36,247 bases of DNA, from the IMG/VR virus record IMGVR_UViG_3300013006_000073, positions 1 through 36,247 of that record; one strand, given 5' to 3'. The notes under the pieces are model-generated. The model saw only the letters and a program-made list of their open reading frames with translations, did not search any database and had not been told where the DNA came from. Positions 17,501-26,108 of this stretch are shown here, piece after piece. The DNA comes from a virus. The position numbers were made by a program, and so were the translations under genes. Position 1 is the stretch's first letter. Every line of letters begins with the position of its first letter.

Positions 17501-18254
17501 TACATTGCCTCAAAATACAGTTTGGAATATAGACATTAATACTTCTGGTTATGCAACCGCGGGAATCAATACTAGGTCTGAGATGAACAACAACGGTAGA
17601 GCCTTGTATCCAGGATATTATCTAGAATCTTATTTAAACAAACCCAAGAAATATAGAGTATTAAATATTACAGAAAGTGAACCATCAATTTTTTATGTAA
17701 ACGCATTAGAATATAATGAAAATAAATTTAAAGATATAGACAATGTCGCAACTTTAGTTAATGTTCCAAATCGTCCAGCAGCTCCAAATACTCCAGGATT
17801 AAAATTGAGTGGCCTATTTAGAGATTCTAATGGATACTTTCTTAAAGATCCATATGATTTCACAAAAGGACATTATACATCTAATCAAGGCGGAATTAAT
17901 AGTATAATTTATTCTATAATTCCATCAACCTCAACATCGCCTTCTTCTAATAGCTTGTACTATACATATATTAATTCTGGAGTTAACTTTGGAGCAACTA
18001 CTCCTCAAAGCGCTCTTGTAAATACTTTTTCTTTAAATAATTTACGGACTGGAATAACTTATTCTTATAATGATGTAATTTATACTCCAATATTTCCACC
18101 ATTCTCTACTCCTGTTTATACTGGTGATTACTATTTTAGAATTTTTGAGGAAAATAGTATAGGAGAAAGATCTAATCCTGCCACTGGAGTTTTTAGACTT
18201 CAAAACCAAGTTTCTTCATTTACTGTAATAGCATCTGGAATTAATGTATATTAA
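14574..18254 (+). CDS. Tail tip attachment protein / central fibre, lambda gpJ family
   Basis: The 1226-residue protein has the marks of gpJ: 'QINILDLICEGPIEGFVTG' (about residues 140-160) near the hub start, and 'WTDNPAWCFYDLITNNRFGL' (about 484-505). Residues near 822-972 form a SPRY/ConA-like jelly-roll module ('GWNKHAYSSLAYS', 'YVMFGLNTD', 'YIYEDGNN', 'LYFDSSFYS'), probably glycan-binding. The last 150 residues look like a fibronectin-III-type domain ('NRPAAPNTPGL'). It forms the trimeric tip that contacts the receptor and closes the tube. There is no Shine-Dalgarno at the start; spacing to the I homologue is 4 nt. The gene is large but within the family range. Confidence 0.85.
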   Translation: MGNANKFADGLAYLLFPGNIGYGFASYNFPESTAQDDGGGPGAISLSFSGSQIPYSTESPISWGGGPSGFESAYTPLAGLNSFDYFDWRANNFAGDYIVYKNVDANTPDLMSIYKVSTSKATEAGYGAIKNQSAFNSISQINILDLICEGPIEGFVTGIYIPNLSGKTTGSIGFNSVTFQPFSSTFSNPESRSIYWNDVPISDLQGYYNFQSSDYKFTYGEKTNDHTVYNPYLNLYEDRRNYFGKQVDKNKYPIQTSTTTSIGETLYGYYVITGNNEVLTPKTYYIYNTEISSLKINFKINSLYEQIVTGSNAGDVERQFLQLRLNVYRVLNNGNVIILDTSKYPPFQQAYWSSDIITIEGKVATSPVIWTYEFCFRPFAENKPFFTLFPNQIGWAVDITKISREFTSASLSSTTEVHSITEVYSDRFTYPDSALVFSNFDARYFNDVPTRSYLMNLLKVKIPVNYDPIAKTYTGPWNGKFKIAWTDNPAWCFYDLITNNRFGLGKYINADLADKWNLYEIAQYCDQLVTDGVGGLEPRFRCNLYLSSKEEAYKVLNDMASIFLAITYYSAGQITVTQDSPKDPIYLFNNSNVIDGSFNYSDASKKSRKTVALVRFNDETDNYKPGIEYVEDKSSILKFGIRETEIVAFGCTSKNQARRVGKWLLTTQNSETEIVDFKLGLEGNYLRPGDVVSVYDQYRRNAAYAGRTLELTTGYAVLDLPYNFTNTYAITGVNANNSFMFNVLTPTYNLNFGTQLGDSYATGNAGINSSGISGLNSSFLRRSQLQSITINNPKNCLTSGSGIYSNNIRINFPYINNIPENISSVGMTRVGNVFTKTVADGWNKHAYSSLAYSKNMFAEATSNFTDKYVMFGLNTDQTTDESYGSLDYAWYFAADTNTYIYEDGNNMGSYGSYTTSTKLRIEYNGSWINYLKDGVIVRSRPAKTQNETLYFDSSFYSNGASINANYGTFALDSYLTTLPQNTVWNIDINTSGYATAGINTRSEMNNNGRALYPGYYLESYLNKPKKYRVLNITESEPSIFYVNALEYNENKFKDIDNVATLVNVPNRPAAPNTPGLKLSGLFRDSNGYFLKDPYDFTKGHYTSNQGGINSIIYSIIPSTSTSPSSNSLYYTYINSGVNFGATTPQSALVNTFSLNNLRTGITYSYNDVIYTPIFPPFSTPVYTGDYYFRIFEENSIGERSNPATGVFRLQNQVSSFTVIASGINVY

Positions 18255-18256
18255 TT

Positions 18257-19672
18257 ATGAAAATTAATAATTTGAATTTAACATTAGAATGGGACACTTT
18301 AAGAGATATCCCCGATTATTTAGAAATTTCTAAAGAATTTCCTTCATATAACATATGCGTAAAAGACAAAAATAATATCTTAATAGAAAAATATTTTAAT
18401 ATTAAAAACAATGAATCAATTTTACAAATAAAATCTGAAAGAATAAAAAGAACTCCAAAGGTCAAATATTTTGTTAATTTCTCAAAAAATAAAGTTAAAA
18501 GTAATTTTAAATACAATTTTGAAAATAATTATAATAAATTTAAAGAATTAAATAATAAATTAGGATTTTTTAAAGAAATATTTTTTTCTATAGATTTCAA
18601 TAATGATGGGAAAGGTGATTTTAATATAAATATTGAGTATGATCAAATTGAAGATTTAAATAAAAATATTTTATTCAATAAAGTCTATAGAAGCAGCGAT
18701 TATGTTAGCATAAAATTATTAATTAATAAAGAATATTTTAATCAAAAAAATATTCATTCTTTCTTAATTCTAAGCGAAGTCTCTAATAAAGTTTTAAAAA
18801 ACAAACAGTTAAGTAATTTATTTATAGAAAACATAAAAGAAAAATGGTTAGATGTAAATGAATCAACTACTTTACTTACAGTGCCATTTATTGAAACTGA
18901 TATAGTAGAAATATCAGAAAATTTAAACGTTAAAATTATTCCGCTTAATTATTTTCAATCTGAATTATATAATTTCTTAAAACAAAAAGAAGCTCAAGAA
19001 GATATTAATAACCTATATGAAGAATATTTTCCTAATCAAACATTTAATATTGGCAAAATATATAAGCAATCCATAAATAATGAAACTGTAATATTTTATC
19101 AAAATTACTTATACTTATTTAATAATCAAAGTTTAAATTCAAATAGCTTAACCTCAGATTTATCAATCAATGATATAGTATTTAATACTTATTTTCCACT
19201 GTTAAATAAAGATCAAGCCAATAAAACTATATGCTTATCCAATGATTTGAATACAGACGACGTACTTGACAATAATTATAACCTACAAAAGGGATATTTA
19301 GGCTTTTATGGTAGAGATTCTAACTCCTATGAAGATGTAGCGATTGACCTAGATTATCTTCAAAGCCAAGGGGTACTTCAAGCCAAAATCATCGAAATCG
19401 AAGAAAACAACGATACTTGCAATATTTATATCGAATATATAACCACTTTTTATAACAATGAGAAGTTCTATATAGAGACTAGTAATAATCTCAAATATAA
19501 TGAAAAATATAAGACAAATATTGATGGAAAAGATTATATTACTTTATTGTTTAAATATTCTTATGATTTACAAGGTTTAAATGAATACTTAAATGAAAAT
19601 CCTTCTATAAGTAAATCCCAAATTATATCAGATAAAGATTTAATTAATTTTTCTGCAAAACTTATATTATAA
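18257..19672 (+). CDS. Hypothetical distal tail-tip gene with EF-hand/dockerin-like calcium loop
   Basis: I do not recognise this 471-residue protein. It starts 2 nt after the gpJ-like stop and is the last gene of the tail-tip operon, so a tip or fibre accessory role is likely. Residues 113-121 read 'DFNNDGKGD', a DxNxDGxGD loop typical of calcium-binding EF-hand and dockerin-type sites. The sequence is mainly strand-forming and rich in asparagine, lysine and isoleucine; the C-terminal third ('LGFYGRDSNSYEDVAIDLDY' to the end) may be a separate domain. Its stop is one base from the stop of the convergent tape-measure gene, with no terminator between. Confidence 0.6.
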   Translation: MKINNLNLTLEWDTLRDIPDYLEISKEFPSYNICVKDKNNILIEKYFNIKNNESILQIKSERIKRTPKVKYFVNFSKNKVKSNFKYNFENNYNKFKELNNKLGFFKEIFFSIDFNNDGKGDFNINIEYDQIEDLNKNILFNKVYRSSDYVSIKLLINKEYFNQKNIHSFLILSEVSNKVLKNKQLSNLFIENIKEKWLDVNESTTLLTVPFIETDIVEISENLNVKIIPLNYFQSELYNFLKQKEAQEDINNLYEEYFPNQTFNIGKIYKQSINNETVIFYQNYLYLFNNQSLNSNSLTSDLSINDIVFNTYFPLLNKDQANKTICLSNDLNTDDVLDNNYNLQKGYLGFYGRDSNSYEDVAIDLDYLQSQGVLQAKIIEIEENNDTCNIYIEYITTFYNNEKFYIETSNNLKYNEKYKTNIDGKDYITLLFKYSYDLQGLNEYLNENPSISKSQIISDKDLINFSAKLIL

Positions 19673-19673
19673 A

Positions 19674-22600
19674 TTATCGTTTCCTATATACGTTAGAACC
19701 TAATAATCCACCTGGTCTTTGTTGTTGGGTGATTACTAGCAGAACCTGATCTTTAACCTTTGCGGCTAATTGTTTTGTTCTTTCATTTTCTGCTCTTCTA
19801 TCTTCGTTTGTAGATGATTCTTCGTCTTTCTTTTCAGAAACTACTTTTTCTTGATTTAAATTTACTGTGACATTAACATTATTAGTTGGAGAATAATTAC
19901 TATTATTCGACATGTTATCATTACCAACTGCTCCACCTTCTGCAAATTTTCTTGCTCTTCCAGAATTAAGATCATCAAAGAATTTTTTACCATACATATT
20001 AACAGCATCTTTCTTCATTACAAATTCTCCACCCATTAAAAGAGCTGGAATATCATCTTTACCACTAGAACCACCATTTGCAAAACCTTTAATATAACCA
20101 CCATTTGCTCTTGGCGTTGGAGTGCTGTAACGAAGCGGGGAGCTATTGGCATAATTTTGTCTTGCAGCAGATCCACCTCCTAAAGCTGCTGATGCTCCAT
20201 ATTTTGATGCGCTACCACCAATACCCCCAAACCCTCCCATTGATGAAAATTGACTTGCTCCTGCTCCAAGAAGACCAAGACCAAAACTCATCCAAGCGCC
20301 TCTACTTTTTGCACTTTTTTGCTTATTATATTCGTCTTGTATCTGCTGATTCATTCTTATATTTTCTTCAAGAGCCTCTCTATTAGACTGCATAACGCTT
20401 TCCACATAATTTAAATAATCATACAATGCCATTTCTCTATCTTGCCTTATTTTATTTTGAGGATTATTTGGATCAATAAGGGCTCTTGCGCTTAAATTTG
20501 AACTAAAAACTTCTTTTCCAGCGGTTGGATAAAGAGGATCATTGTATCTATAAACATTTGTTCCAAGATAAGAAGTTTCTCCACCAGCCGCAAATCTTTG
20601 GACTCTTCCACCGTATTTAAAATAATTATCTTCTCTGTCGCTCTGTCTTGCGCGCATGCCTACGCTAGAAGTTGGAGAAGTATAAGTTGGAGAAGTGTTG
20701 GTAGAAACATTTTGATTACTTCCTTTGCTGTTGCCTAGATTTATACCAAATGCTGGAGCTATATTTTGAAACATAGAAGGATTGCCTTGCGCAAGTCCTG
20801 CCATAGCTAAACCAGCAGCTCCTCCCAAAAAGCGTTTTTCAACTTTTCCTTCATTTAACATTTGCAAATATTCTGGACCATACTTATTAACAGCGCTCTT
20901 TCTTACAACATATTCTCCACCACTTAACATAGCTGGAACATCATCTTTATTTCCAGATCCACCAACTACATTACCTCCAGTAGAATAACCCTTTATCATT
21001 CCCCCTTTTGATTTAAATAATGAACCAAAGAAACCTCCAATACCTCCACCGCCACCTCCACCTCCAAATATGTTACTAGTGGTACCAAAAAGAGAACCAA
21101 AAATTTGATTTGTTGCGAATTCTAAGGCCAATTGTTGTATTTTATCACTTATATTATTCGCCATTCTTGTAAAAGCGTCACTAGCAGTTTCTGTTCCATT
21201 CGCAAAAGATAAAAAGGCATTATTAAATTCACTTTTGATTGTATTTGCAGTATCTTTCGCACCTAGTTGAGCTTGACGGAATGAATCTGCAGCGCTATTA
21301 TCAAATTCATCAAAAAATGCACCAGCGAAATCTTCTAATTGTGTTTGGCCAGCTAGAGCCTTATTTTCTCTTGCGGTTTGTCTTCCGCCTCTAAAATCCT
21401 CTGCAAATATTGTTCCACCTCTTCTTTGTTCAAGAATTATTTTATCTTTTAATCCTTCAAGGGCTTTAGCATATTGATCTTCTGTTATTTGTCTATTTGC
21501 TAATTTTGCTCTTAATGTATCTTCTGCCTCAGTCAATTTCTTAAGCACTCTATTTCTACTATCTTCATTAAGTATAGTAGTTGCAACAGACATATTAAGA
21601 TCATTTTGACTTCTACCCAACATTTTTAATGGATCGTTTTGTAATGCAAATGTTTTCTTATAAAATTCTTGAGCATCTTTTGAATTTAATGTATTATTTT
21701 TAAATCCTAGAATATATTGGTCTACTGTTGAGATTCCGCTTTTCATAAGAGATTCAATTTTTTGTTGATGATCACGAATATTATCTAAATATTGTTTTGT
21801 ATCTTTAATTACTTTATCTGCTGCTTCCTCGCTTAAAGTAGCGCTTTCAGCAGCTTTACTTAATTTTTCAAATTGAATTCTTCCTTCATCTGTAGCTTGG
21901 AATAAAGGCTCTACTGTAGTTAAAATATTTCCTAAATTTGTTTTCAATAAAACTGAACTTTTCTCAATTTCTTCTCTTGCTTTTTTAGACTCTTCTGATT
22001 CAAGTCCTGCATCTCCACCAAAAAGATTTCCAATTCCAGTACTTACTGTAGTACTTATCTGCTTCATGAGGCTTTGTTGTTTGCTTTGATTTTCTTTTAA
22101 AGTCCCTCTTAATGTATATAAAGAATTCAATTGATCAGACACTGCTGAAATTTTTTCTTTCCCGCCTGGTTTATTCGCTAATTCTTGTATTATATTTTTA
22201 CCTTCTGGAGTTTGTAGTCCAGTTATCGCTCTTGAAATACCTCCTGCTGTAGCCTTATTCTCTACTTTATTTCCTTCTGCTTTTATCGATTCAAATACAG
22301 CTTCTGAGGTTAAATTTGATATTTTAGAATTTGCTTGAATTAAAGCCTTACTTAAAGTATTAGAAAATACAGTATAGTCTCCAGTTTTTACAGCATCTTC
22401 TAAAGCCTTGAATAGAGCGTCTGAAAATTCTGGTCCAATTTTTCCTATGTTTTCAGTAATTTGACTTTGAACCCTTAATGAGGCTTCAGCTTTATCAGCA
22501 TCAGGCAAGCTAGAACCTTGAATCTCTTTATATTTTTCTATTAATGGTATAATTTGATTTACAGACGTTGAGGTATTATTAAATTCATCTTGAAGCGCTT

Positions 22601-25600
22601 GAATATCATTTTTAAGTTTATCAAGATCCAGTCCTTCTAACCCTTTAAAATATTGATATAAACCTAATCCTGTTCCAACAGCCGCACCTCCAGCTGCGCC
22701 AGCAGGACCAAAAATAGCTCCAGCGGCAGTAAGACTCAATGCTGTACTTGCTGCATTTATTCCTAATTGTAATTTTTTATTTCCTTCGTTAAATTGACTA
22801 ACTGTTTGTAAAATCATTGGTATAACAAAGGAAGCAGCTAAAGCCGCACCACCAAATTTTTCAAAACCTTTTTTACTGTTATCTAATGCTAAAGTCGCAG
22901 ATCTTGCGCTACTTGCAAATTGAGATCCTCTGCTTTGTAAAATTTGATTAAATCTATTTTGACTACTTGCAGCGAGTCCATATTCTGAGGTTAATTGTTT
23001 AAGATTTGCGTTTGCTTGGTCAAGTGTATATTCTTGAGTTTTTAATTTGGCTACTATCTTTGAAAACCTCGCACCTACTTCTCTACTTGCAATAGACGGA
23101 TCAAGTGCACCTAAACTTCCAGGATTAAATGATAATGCTGCAAAATTAGGAATAAATCCAGCAGCTGCTCCTGCGGTTTTAGCTTTTGATCCATATCTTT
23201 CAACCCCTTGGCTAAGACCTCTAGGTTCATCTTTTGTATTATAAACTCCTAAGCCGAGAGGATTTGCTAAAGATGTTAGTCTTGAATCTTTACCAACTCT
23301 TATTTTAGAAGTAGCTGTACCAGATGCTACTTCTCTTCCAATAGCATTATCTAATGCTGTAAAACTAGGGATAAAACCTGAAGCAGCTATTCTTGGTTTT
23401 GGTAGTAAAGGATCTTTGCTGGCTATAGGATCTCTATAGGCTTTATCAATTATTTCTCTTGCTTGTGTACTTGAGATTGTTCTTTTTGCATCTGCACGCA
23501 AAACTGCTGGCTTAAACCCAAATTTACTATTAAAAGCTGTAGCTGGGGGAGAGGCTTCTTCAAAATCAAATGGTTTTTGAGCCGTATTTTGATCGAAAGC
23601 TTTTTCTAAAGCTCCCCCGCGTTTTGTACCTAAATTTACAGCTGCTTCGAAAATTGATCCTTCTGTGCCTGCTGGAAAAAGATTAATGCCCTCTTTTCTA
23701 GTATTAGAAGCAAGTGTAGATTTAAATTTTGGATCTGGACTTAATGGCCCAAAAATATTATTAGCTAGTTGAGCAAGAGGACCAACAAATAATTTATTGA
23801 CCTCTGTAGAAAAAGAATTTTTATCTTGAATTGTACTACCTTTTAAATCTTCAAGCGTTCTGGCTTGTATTCCTTGGAATCTTACGAATCTTGGGTCTTT
23901 TGTATAACCCAACGTTTTAAATGAAGTTTCGGGATTTACTGTGCCTCTTATTCCACCTACACCAACTATACCTAATTTACTAGCATCATAAGTAATTACT
24001 TCTCCTTTTGTTTGTGCGGTTTTTTTAGGATCTATTTTAATGCTTTCTATTTCTTTTCTTACTTCTGGAGTTATTGCATAATTTCTTTTTATAATTAAAT
24101 CTTCAATATCTATTTTTGAACTTTTTGCTTCTGTAAAAAGTTTTTGAGCCCTTTGGAATGGACTTATAGCGAAATTAGGAACAAAACCTTCACTTGCGTA
24201 AGGATTAAATCCATGAGCGCTAGAAAATTGTTTTTGATAATTTTTTCCAGCTTTGCTATCTTGAGGTGGCATAATAGCTGGCTGGCTCATTCCTGGAAAA
24301 TTCTTAACTGTTTCTGCGCTATTATAAGTTACATTTCCTTTTCCAGGAATATTCATTTGTCGAATATTTCCTGGCATATATCCTCCAGCTAATGCGCCAT
24401 AGATTTCTGAAGCGCTAAAATTAGGTATAAATCCTGAGCTGGCTTTTAAAGATCCACCTTTAGTACTTACTCCTCGTTTAGTTAATCCTCCAGCAATACT
24501 AGCTGAAACAGCAGCAGCCTTTTCTCTTTCTATAGTCTGCAATCTAATTATATTAAGAATTTGATTTTCTACTTCTAAGACACTTATTTGTTTGCTATAT
24601 ATTGCAGCTACCAAAGATGGTTCTTGAGCTAATACTTCGTTAATTTTAGCTTGTATTTGCGCTCTTTGTTCAGATTGAGTATTTATATTTAAAAGTACGC
24701 CTAATGATTGAGCAGCAAATTTTCCTAAATTTAAAAGTAATTTTCCAAAAACAGCAGTAATTAATATAACTCCTGGCCCACTTATAAATGTGCCAATACC
24801 CTCTAATATTCCTTTACCAATTTTTCCACCAGTAGAACTACTATCAGTAGATAACGACTCTAATCCTTTGTTCAATATCTCTAAAGTATTTTTAAATGTT
24901 GGTCCCAAAGATATTTCTCCGACGTCAGAAGAAACACGAATTAAATTTTGAAAAGTTTGATTAATTAAAGCAGAGAGAGTTTGATTTAAAGCTTCGTTTC
25001 TTTGGATAGCTTGATCAGTACTATTCGCTGATGTTTGTAAGGCTCTATCGTAAACAGAATACTCTTTTCCTAAATCTCCTAACGCTGCTTTTAAAATATT
25101 AATTTGAAATATACCACCAACAGTTTCAGCTACTTGAGCCTTTTGAGAACTAGCTAAAGTATTAAAAGTATTAGATAAATTAGAAAGAATTTGAATTGCT
25201 GGTAATGCATCTCCTTGCAAATCTCTTACTTTAATACCTAGTTCTTCAAGTTGGTCTAAGGTCTCGGTTCTTTCTATTCTTGTAAATATTGTTTTTAAAG
25301 AATTTCCAATTACTGCACCGCCTCTAGCTGTAGTTTGTTGTACGCTAGTTACGATTGCTAATAGTTCATCAAAATCAACCCCTGCATCTGATGCAGAAGA
25401 TCCAACTCGTTTAATAGCTTCTGCAAGATCACCACTACTAACAGCAAAAGCCGCATCAACATTTGCTAATTTATTAATAATAGTTGTTGAATCTAAGCCA
25501 GCTTTATTAAAACTATTGATTGTAGCTGTTAAAGCTTCTACAGCACTTGCTGTATCAAGGCCACTTAAACGAGTTAATATTAATGCATCTTGAGTTCTTC

Positions 25601-26045
25601 TAAGAGTTTCTTCTAGGCCAAGACCTTGACGAGAAAGTTCAGTAGCAGCCACAGCAACCACATCAAAAGATTGACCAGTATTTTTAGCTATATCAAATAA
25701 GCTATTACCAAATTTATCTAAAGTCCCAGCACTCGCGTTCAATATTACATTAATATCAGTTAATGATTTTTGAACATCTATAGTGCTTTTAACCAATGAA
25801 GTAAATGCTTTTTCTACAGTAAATATCAATCCAGCACTTGCTCCGAAGGCTATAACGCGAGCATTAGATGCATCTAATGATTTTTGAAATTCATTTGCTG
25901 AACCAGTGATTCTACCCAAAGGTTGAGTAAAGGCCTTTTCATTCAATCCTTTTAATTTAAAATCACGGCTTAAAGCGCCTTGAATATCTCTTTCAAGCTG
26001 CCTAGTATCCGCACCTACGCTAATTGTAGCTGATGTTCTTGCCAT
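19674..26045 (-). CDS. Tail tape-measure protein, 2123 residues
   Basis: Residues 1-360 are a TP901-type tape-measure domain ('NARVIAFGASAGLIFTVEKA', 'ELSRQGLGLEETLRRTQDAL', 'TTARGGAVIGNSLKTIFTRI'). A hydrophobic stretch follows near residues 405-450, then an insert region with four GFIPNF-type repeats (about residues 536-965). Further hydrophobic segments lie near 1060-1140, followed by long helical coiled-coil sequence. The C-terminal part has a glycine run and two copies of the 'KDDVPAMLSGGEYVV' motif known from tape-measure C-termini. It sets tail length and is ejected with the DNA. The start (ATG, first base 26045) has AAGGA close by and a GTGTAAT element 24 nt upstream. The length predicts an unusually long tail, about 300 nm at 0.15 nm per residue. 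Confidence 0.92.
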   Translation of the reverse strand: MARTSATISVGADTRQLERDIQGALSRDFKLKGLNEKAFTQPLGRITGSANEFQKSLDASNARVIAFGASAGLIFTVEKAFTSLVKSTIDVQKSLTDINVILNASAGTLDKFGNSLFDIAKNTGQSFDVVAVAATELSRQGLGLEETLRRTQDALILTRLSGLDTASAVEALTATINSFNKAGLDSTTIINKLANVDAAFAVSSGDLAEAIKRVGSSASDAGVDFDELLAIVTSVQQTTARGGAVIGNSLKTIFTRIERTETLDQLEELGIKVRDLQGDALPAIQILSNLSNTFNTLASSQKAQVAETVGGIFQINILKAALGDLGKEYSVYDRALQTSANSTDQAIQRNEALNQTLSALINQTFQNLIRVSSDVGEISLGPTFKNTLEILNKGLESLSTDSSSTGGKIGKGILEGIGTFISGPGVILITAVFGKLLLNLGKFAAQSLGVLLNINTQSEQRAQIQAKINEVLAQEPSLVAAIYSKQISVLEVENQILNIIRLQTIEREKAAAVSASIAGGLTKRGVSTKGGSLKASSGFIPNFSASEIYGALAGGYMPGNIRQMNIPGKGNVTYNSAETVKNFPGMSQPAIMPPQDSKAGKNYQKQFSSAHGFNPYASEGFVPNFAISPFQRAQKLFTEAKSSKIDIEDLIIKRNYAITPEVRKEIESIKIDPKKTAQTKGEVITYDASKLGIVGVGGIRGTVNPETSFKTLGYTKDPRFVRFQGIQARTLEDLKGSTIQDKNSFSTEVNKLFVGPLAQLANNIFGPLSPDPKFKSTLASNTRKEGINLFPAGTEGSIFEAAVNLGTKRGGALEKAFDQNTAQKPFDFEEASPPATAFNSKFGFKPAVLRADAKRTISSTQAREIIDKAYRDPIASKDPLLPKPRIAASGFIPSFTALDNAIGREVASGTATSKIRVGKDSRLTSLANPLGLGVYNTKDEPRGLSQGVERYGSKAKTAGAAAGFIPNFAALSFNPGSLGALDPSIASREVGARFSKIVAKLKTQEYTLDQANANLKQLTSEYGLAASSQNRFNQILQSRGSQFASSARSATLALDNSKKGFEKFGGAALAASFVIPMILQTVSQFNEGNKKLQLGINAASTALSLTAAGAIFGPAGAAGGAAVGTGLGLYQYFKGLEGLDLDKLKNDIQALQDEFNNTSTSVNQIIPLIEKYKEIQGSSLPDADKAEASLRVQSQITENIGKIGPEFSDALFKALEDAVKTGDYTVFSNTLSKALIQANSKISNLTSEAVFESIKAEGNKVENKATAGGISRAITGLQTPEGKNIIQELANKPGGKEKISAVSDQLNSLYTLRGTLKENQSKQQSLMKQISTTVSTGIGNLFGGDAGLESEESKKAREEIEKSSVLLKTNLGNILTTVEPLFQATDEGRIQFEKLSKAAESATLSEEAADKVIKDTKQYLDNIRDHQQKIESLMKSGISTVDQYILGFKNNTLNSKDAQEFYKKTFALQNDPLKMLGRSQNDLNMSVATTILNEDSRNRVLKKLTEAEDTLRAKLANRQITEDQYAKALEGLKDKIILEQRRGGTIFAEDFRGGRQTARENKALAGQTQLEDFAGAFFDEFDNSAADSFRQAQLGAKDTANTIKSEFNNAFLSFANGTETASDAFTRMANNISDKIQQLALEFATNQIFGSLFGTTSNIFGGGGGGGGIGGFFGSLFKSKGGMIKGYSTGGNVVGGSGNKDDVPAMLSGGEYVVRKSAVNKYGPEYLQMLNEGKVEKRFLGGAAGLAMAGLAQGNPSMFQNIAPAFGINLGNSKGSNQNVSTNTSPTYTSPTSSVGMRARQSDREDNYFKYGGRVQRFAAGGETSYLGTNVYRYNDPLYPTAGKEVFSSNLSARALIDPNNPQNKIRQDREMALYDYLNYVESVMQSNREALEENIRMNQQIQDEYNKQKSAKSRGAWMSFGLGLLGAGASQFSSMGGFGGIGGSASKYGASAALGGGSAARQNYANSSPLRYSTPTPRANGGYIKGFANGGSSGKDDIPALLMGGEFVMKKDAVNMYGKKFFDDLNSGRARKFAEGGAVGNDNMSNNSNYSPTNNVNVTVNLNQEKVVSEKKDEESSTNEDRRAENERTKQLAAKVKDQVLLVITQQQRPGGLLGSNVYRKR
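19975..21000 (-). repeat. Duplicated C-terminal tape-measure module (KDDVPAMLSGGEYVV type)
   Basis: Two copies lie within the tape-measure gene: 'NKDDVPAMLSGGEYVVRKSA' with 'VNKYGPEYLQMLNEG' near nt 20850-20960, and 'GKDDIPALLMGGEFVMKKDA' with 'VNMYGKKFFDDLNSG' near nt 19960-20065. Each is preceded by a glycine-rich turn. They are diverged, so this is an old internal duplication. Confidence 0.75.
23141..24443 (-). repeat. Four GFIPNF-type motifs bounding insert modules in the tape measure
   Basis: 'SSGFIPNFSAS', 'SEGFVPNFAIS', 'ASGFIPSFTAL' and 'AAGFIPNFAAL' occur at about residues 536, 618, 889 and 961. Sequence between copies is unrelated, so the motif looks like a linker or boundary signal. 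The third interval holds a segment with 'GSIFEAAV' and 'ADAKRT' that resembles a PD-(D/E)XK nuclease core. Confidence 0.65.
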
Positions 26046-26060
26046 TCCTTAATCCTTTTG

Positions 26061-26098
26061 CTATCATAAATTACACAAAATATGATTAATTATGATAG
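26061..26098. promoter_or_regulatory. Inverted repeat flanking the late-promoter-like element of the tape-measure gene
   Basis: CTATCATA (26061-26068) and TATGATAG (26091-26098) are a perfect 8-bp inverted repeat separated by 22 bp. The minus-strand GTGTAAT element (26070-26076) lies in the loop. The 63-nt gap between the two genes holds nothing else recognisable. It could be an operator pair or a 5' hairpin. Confidence 0.35.
26070..26076 (-). promoter_or_regulatory. GTGTAAT late-promoter-like element for the tape-measure gene
   Basis: GTGTAAT on the minus strand, 24 nt before the tape-measure ATG, with AAGGA between. It allows the very large tape-measure gene to be transcribed separately from the genes upstream of it. 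Confidence 0.5.
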
Positions 26099-26108
26099 TA
26101 TTAGATAT

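Noticed and set aside
20105-20386. + strand open frame opposite the tape-measure C-terminus
   Set aside because: Shadow of the glycine/alanine-rich tape-measure frame; no start signal or recognisable product.
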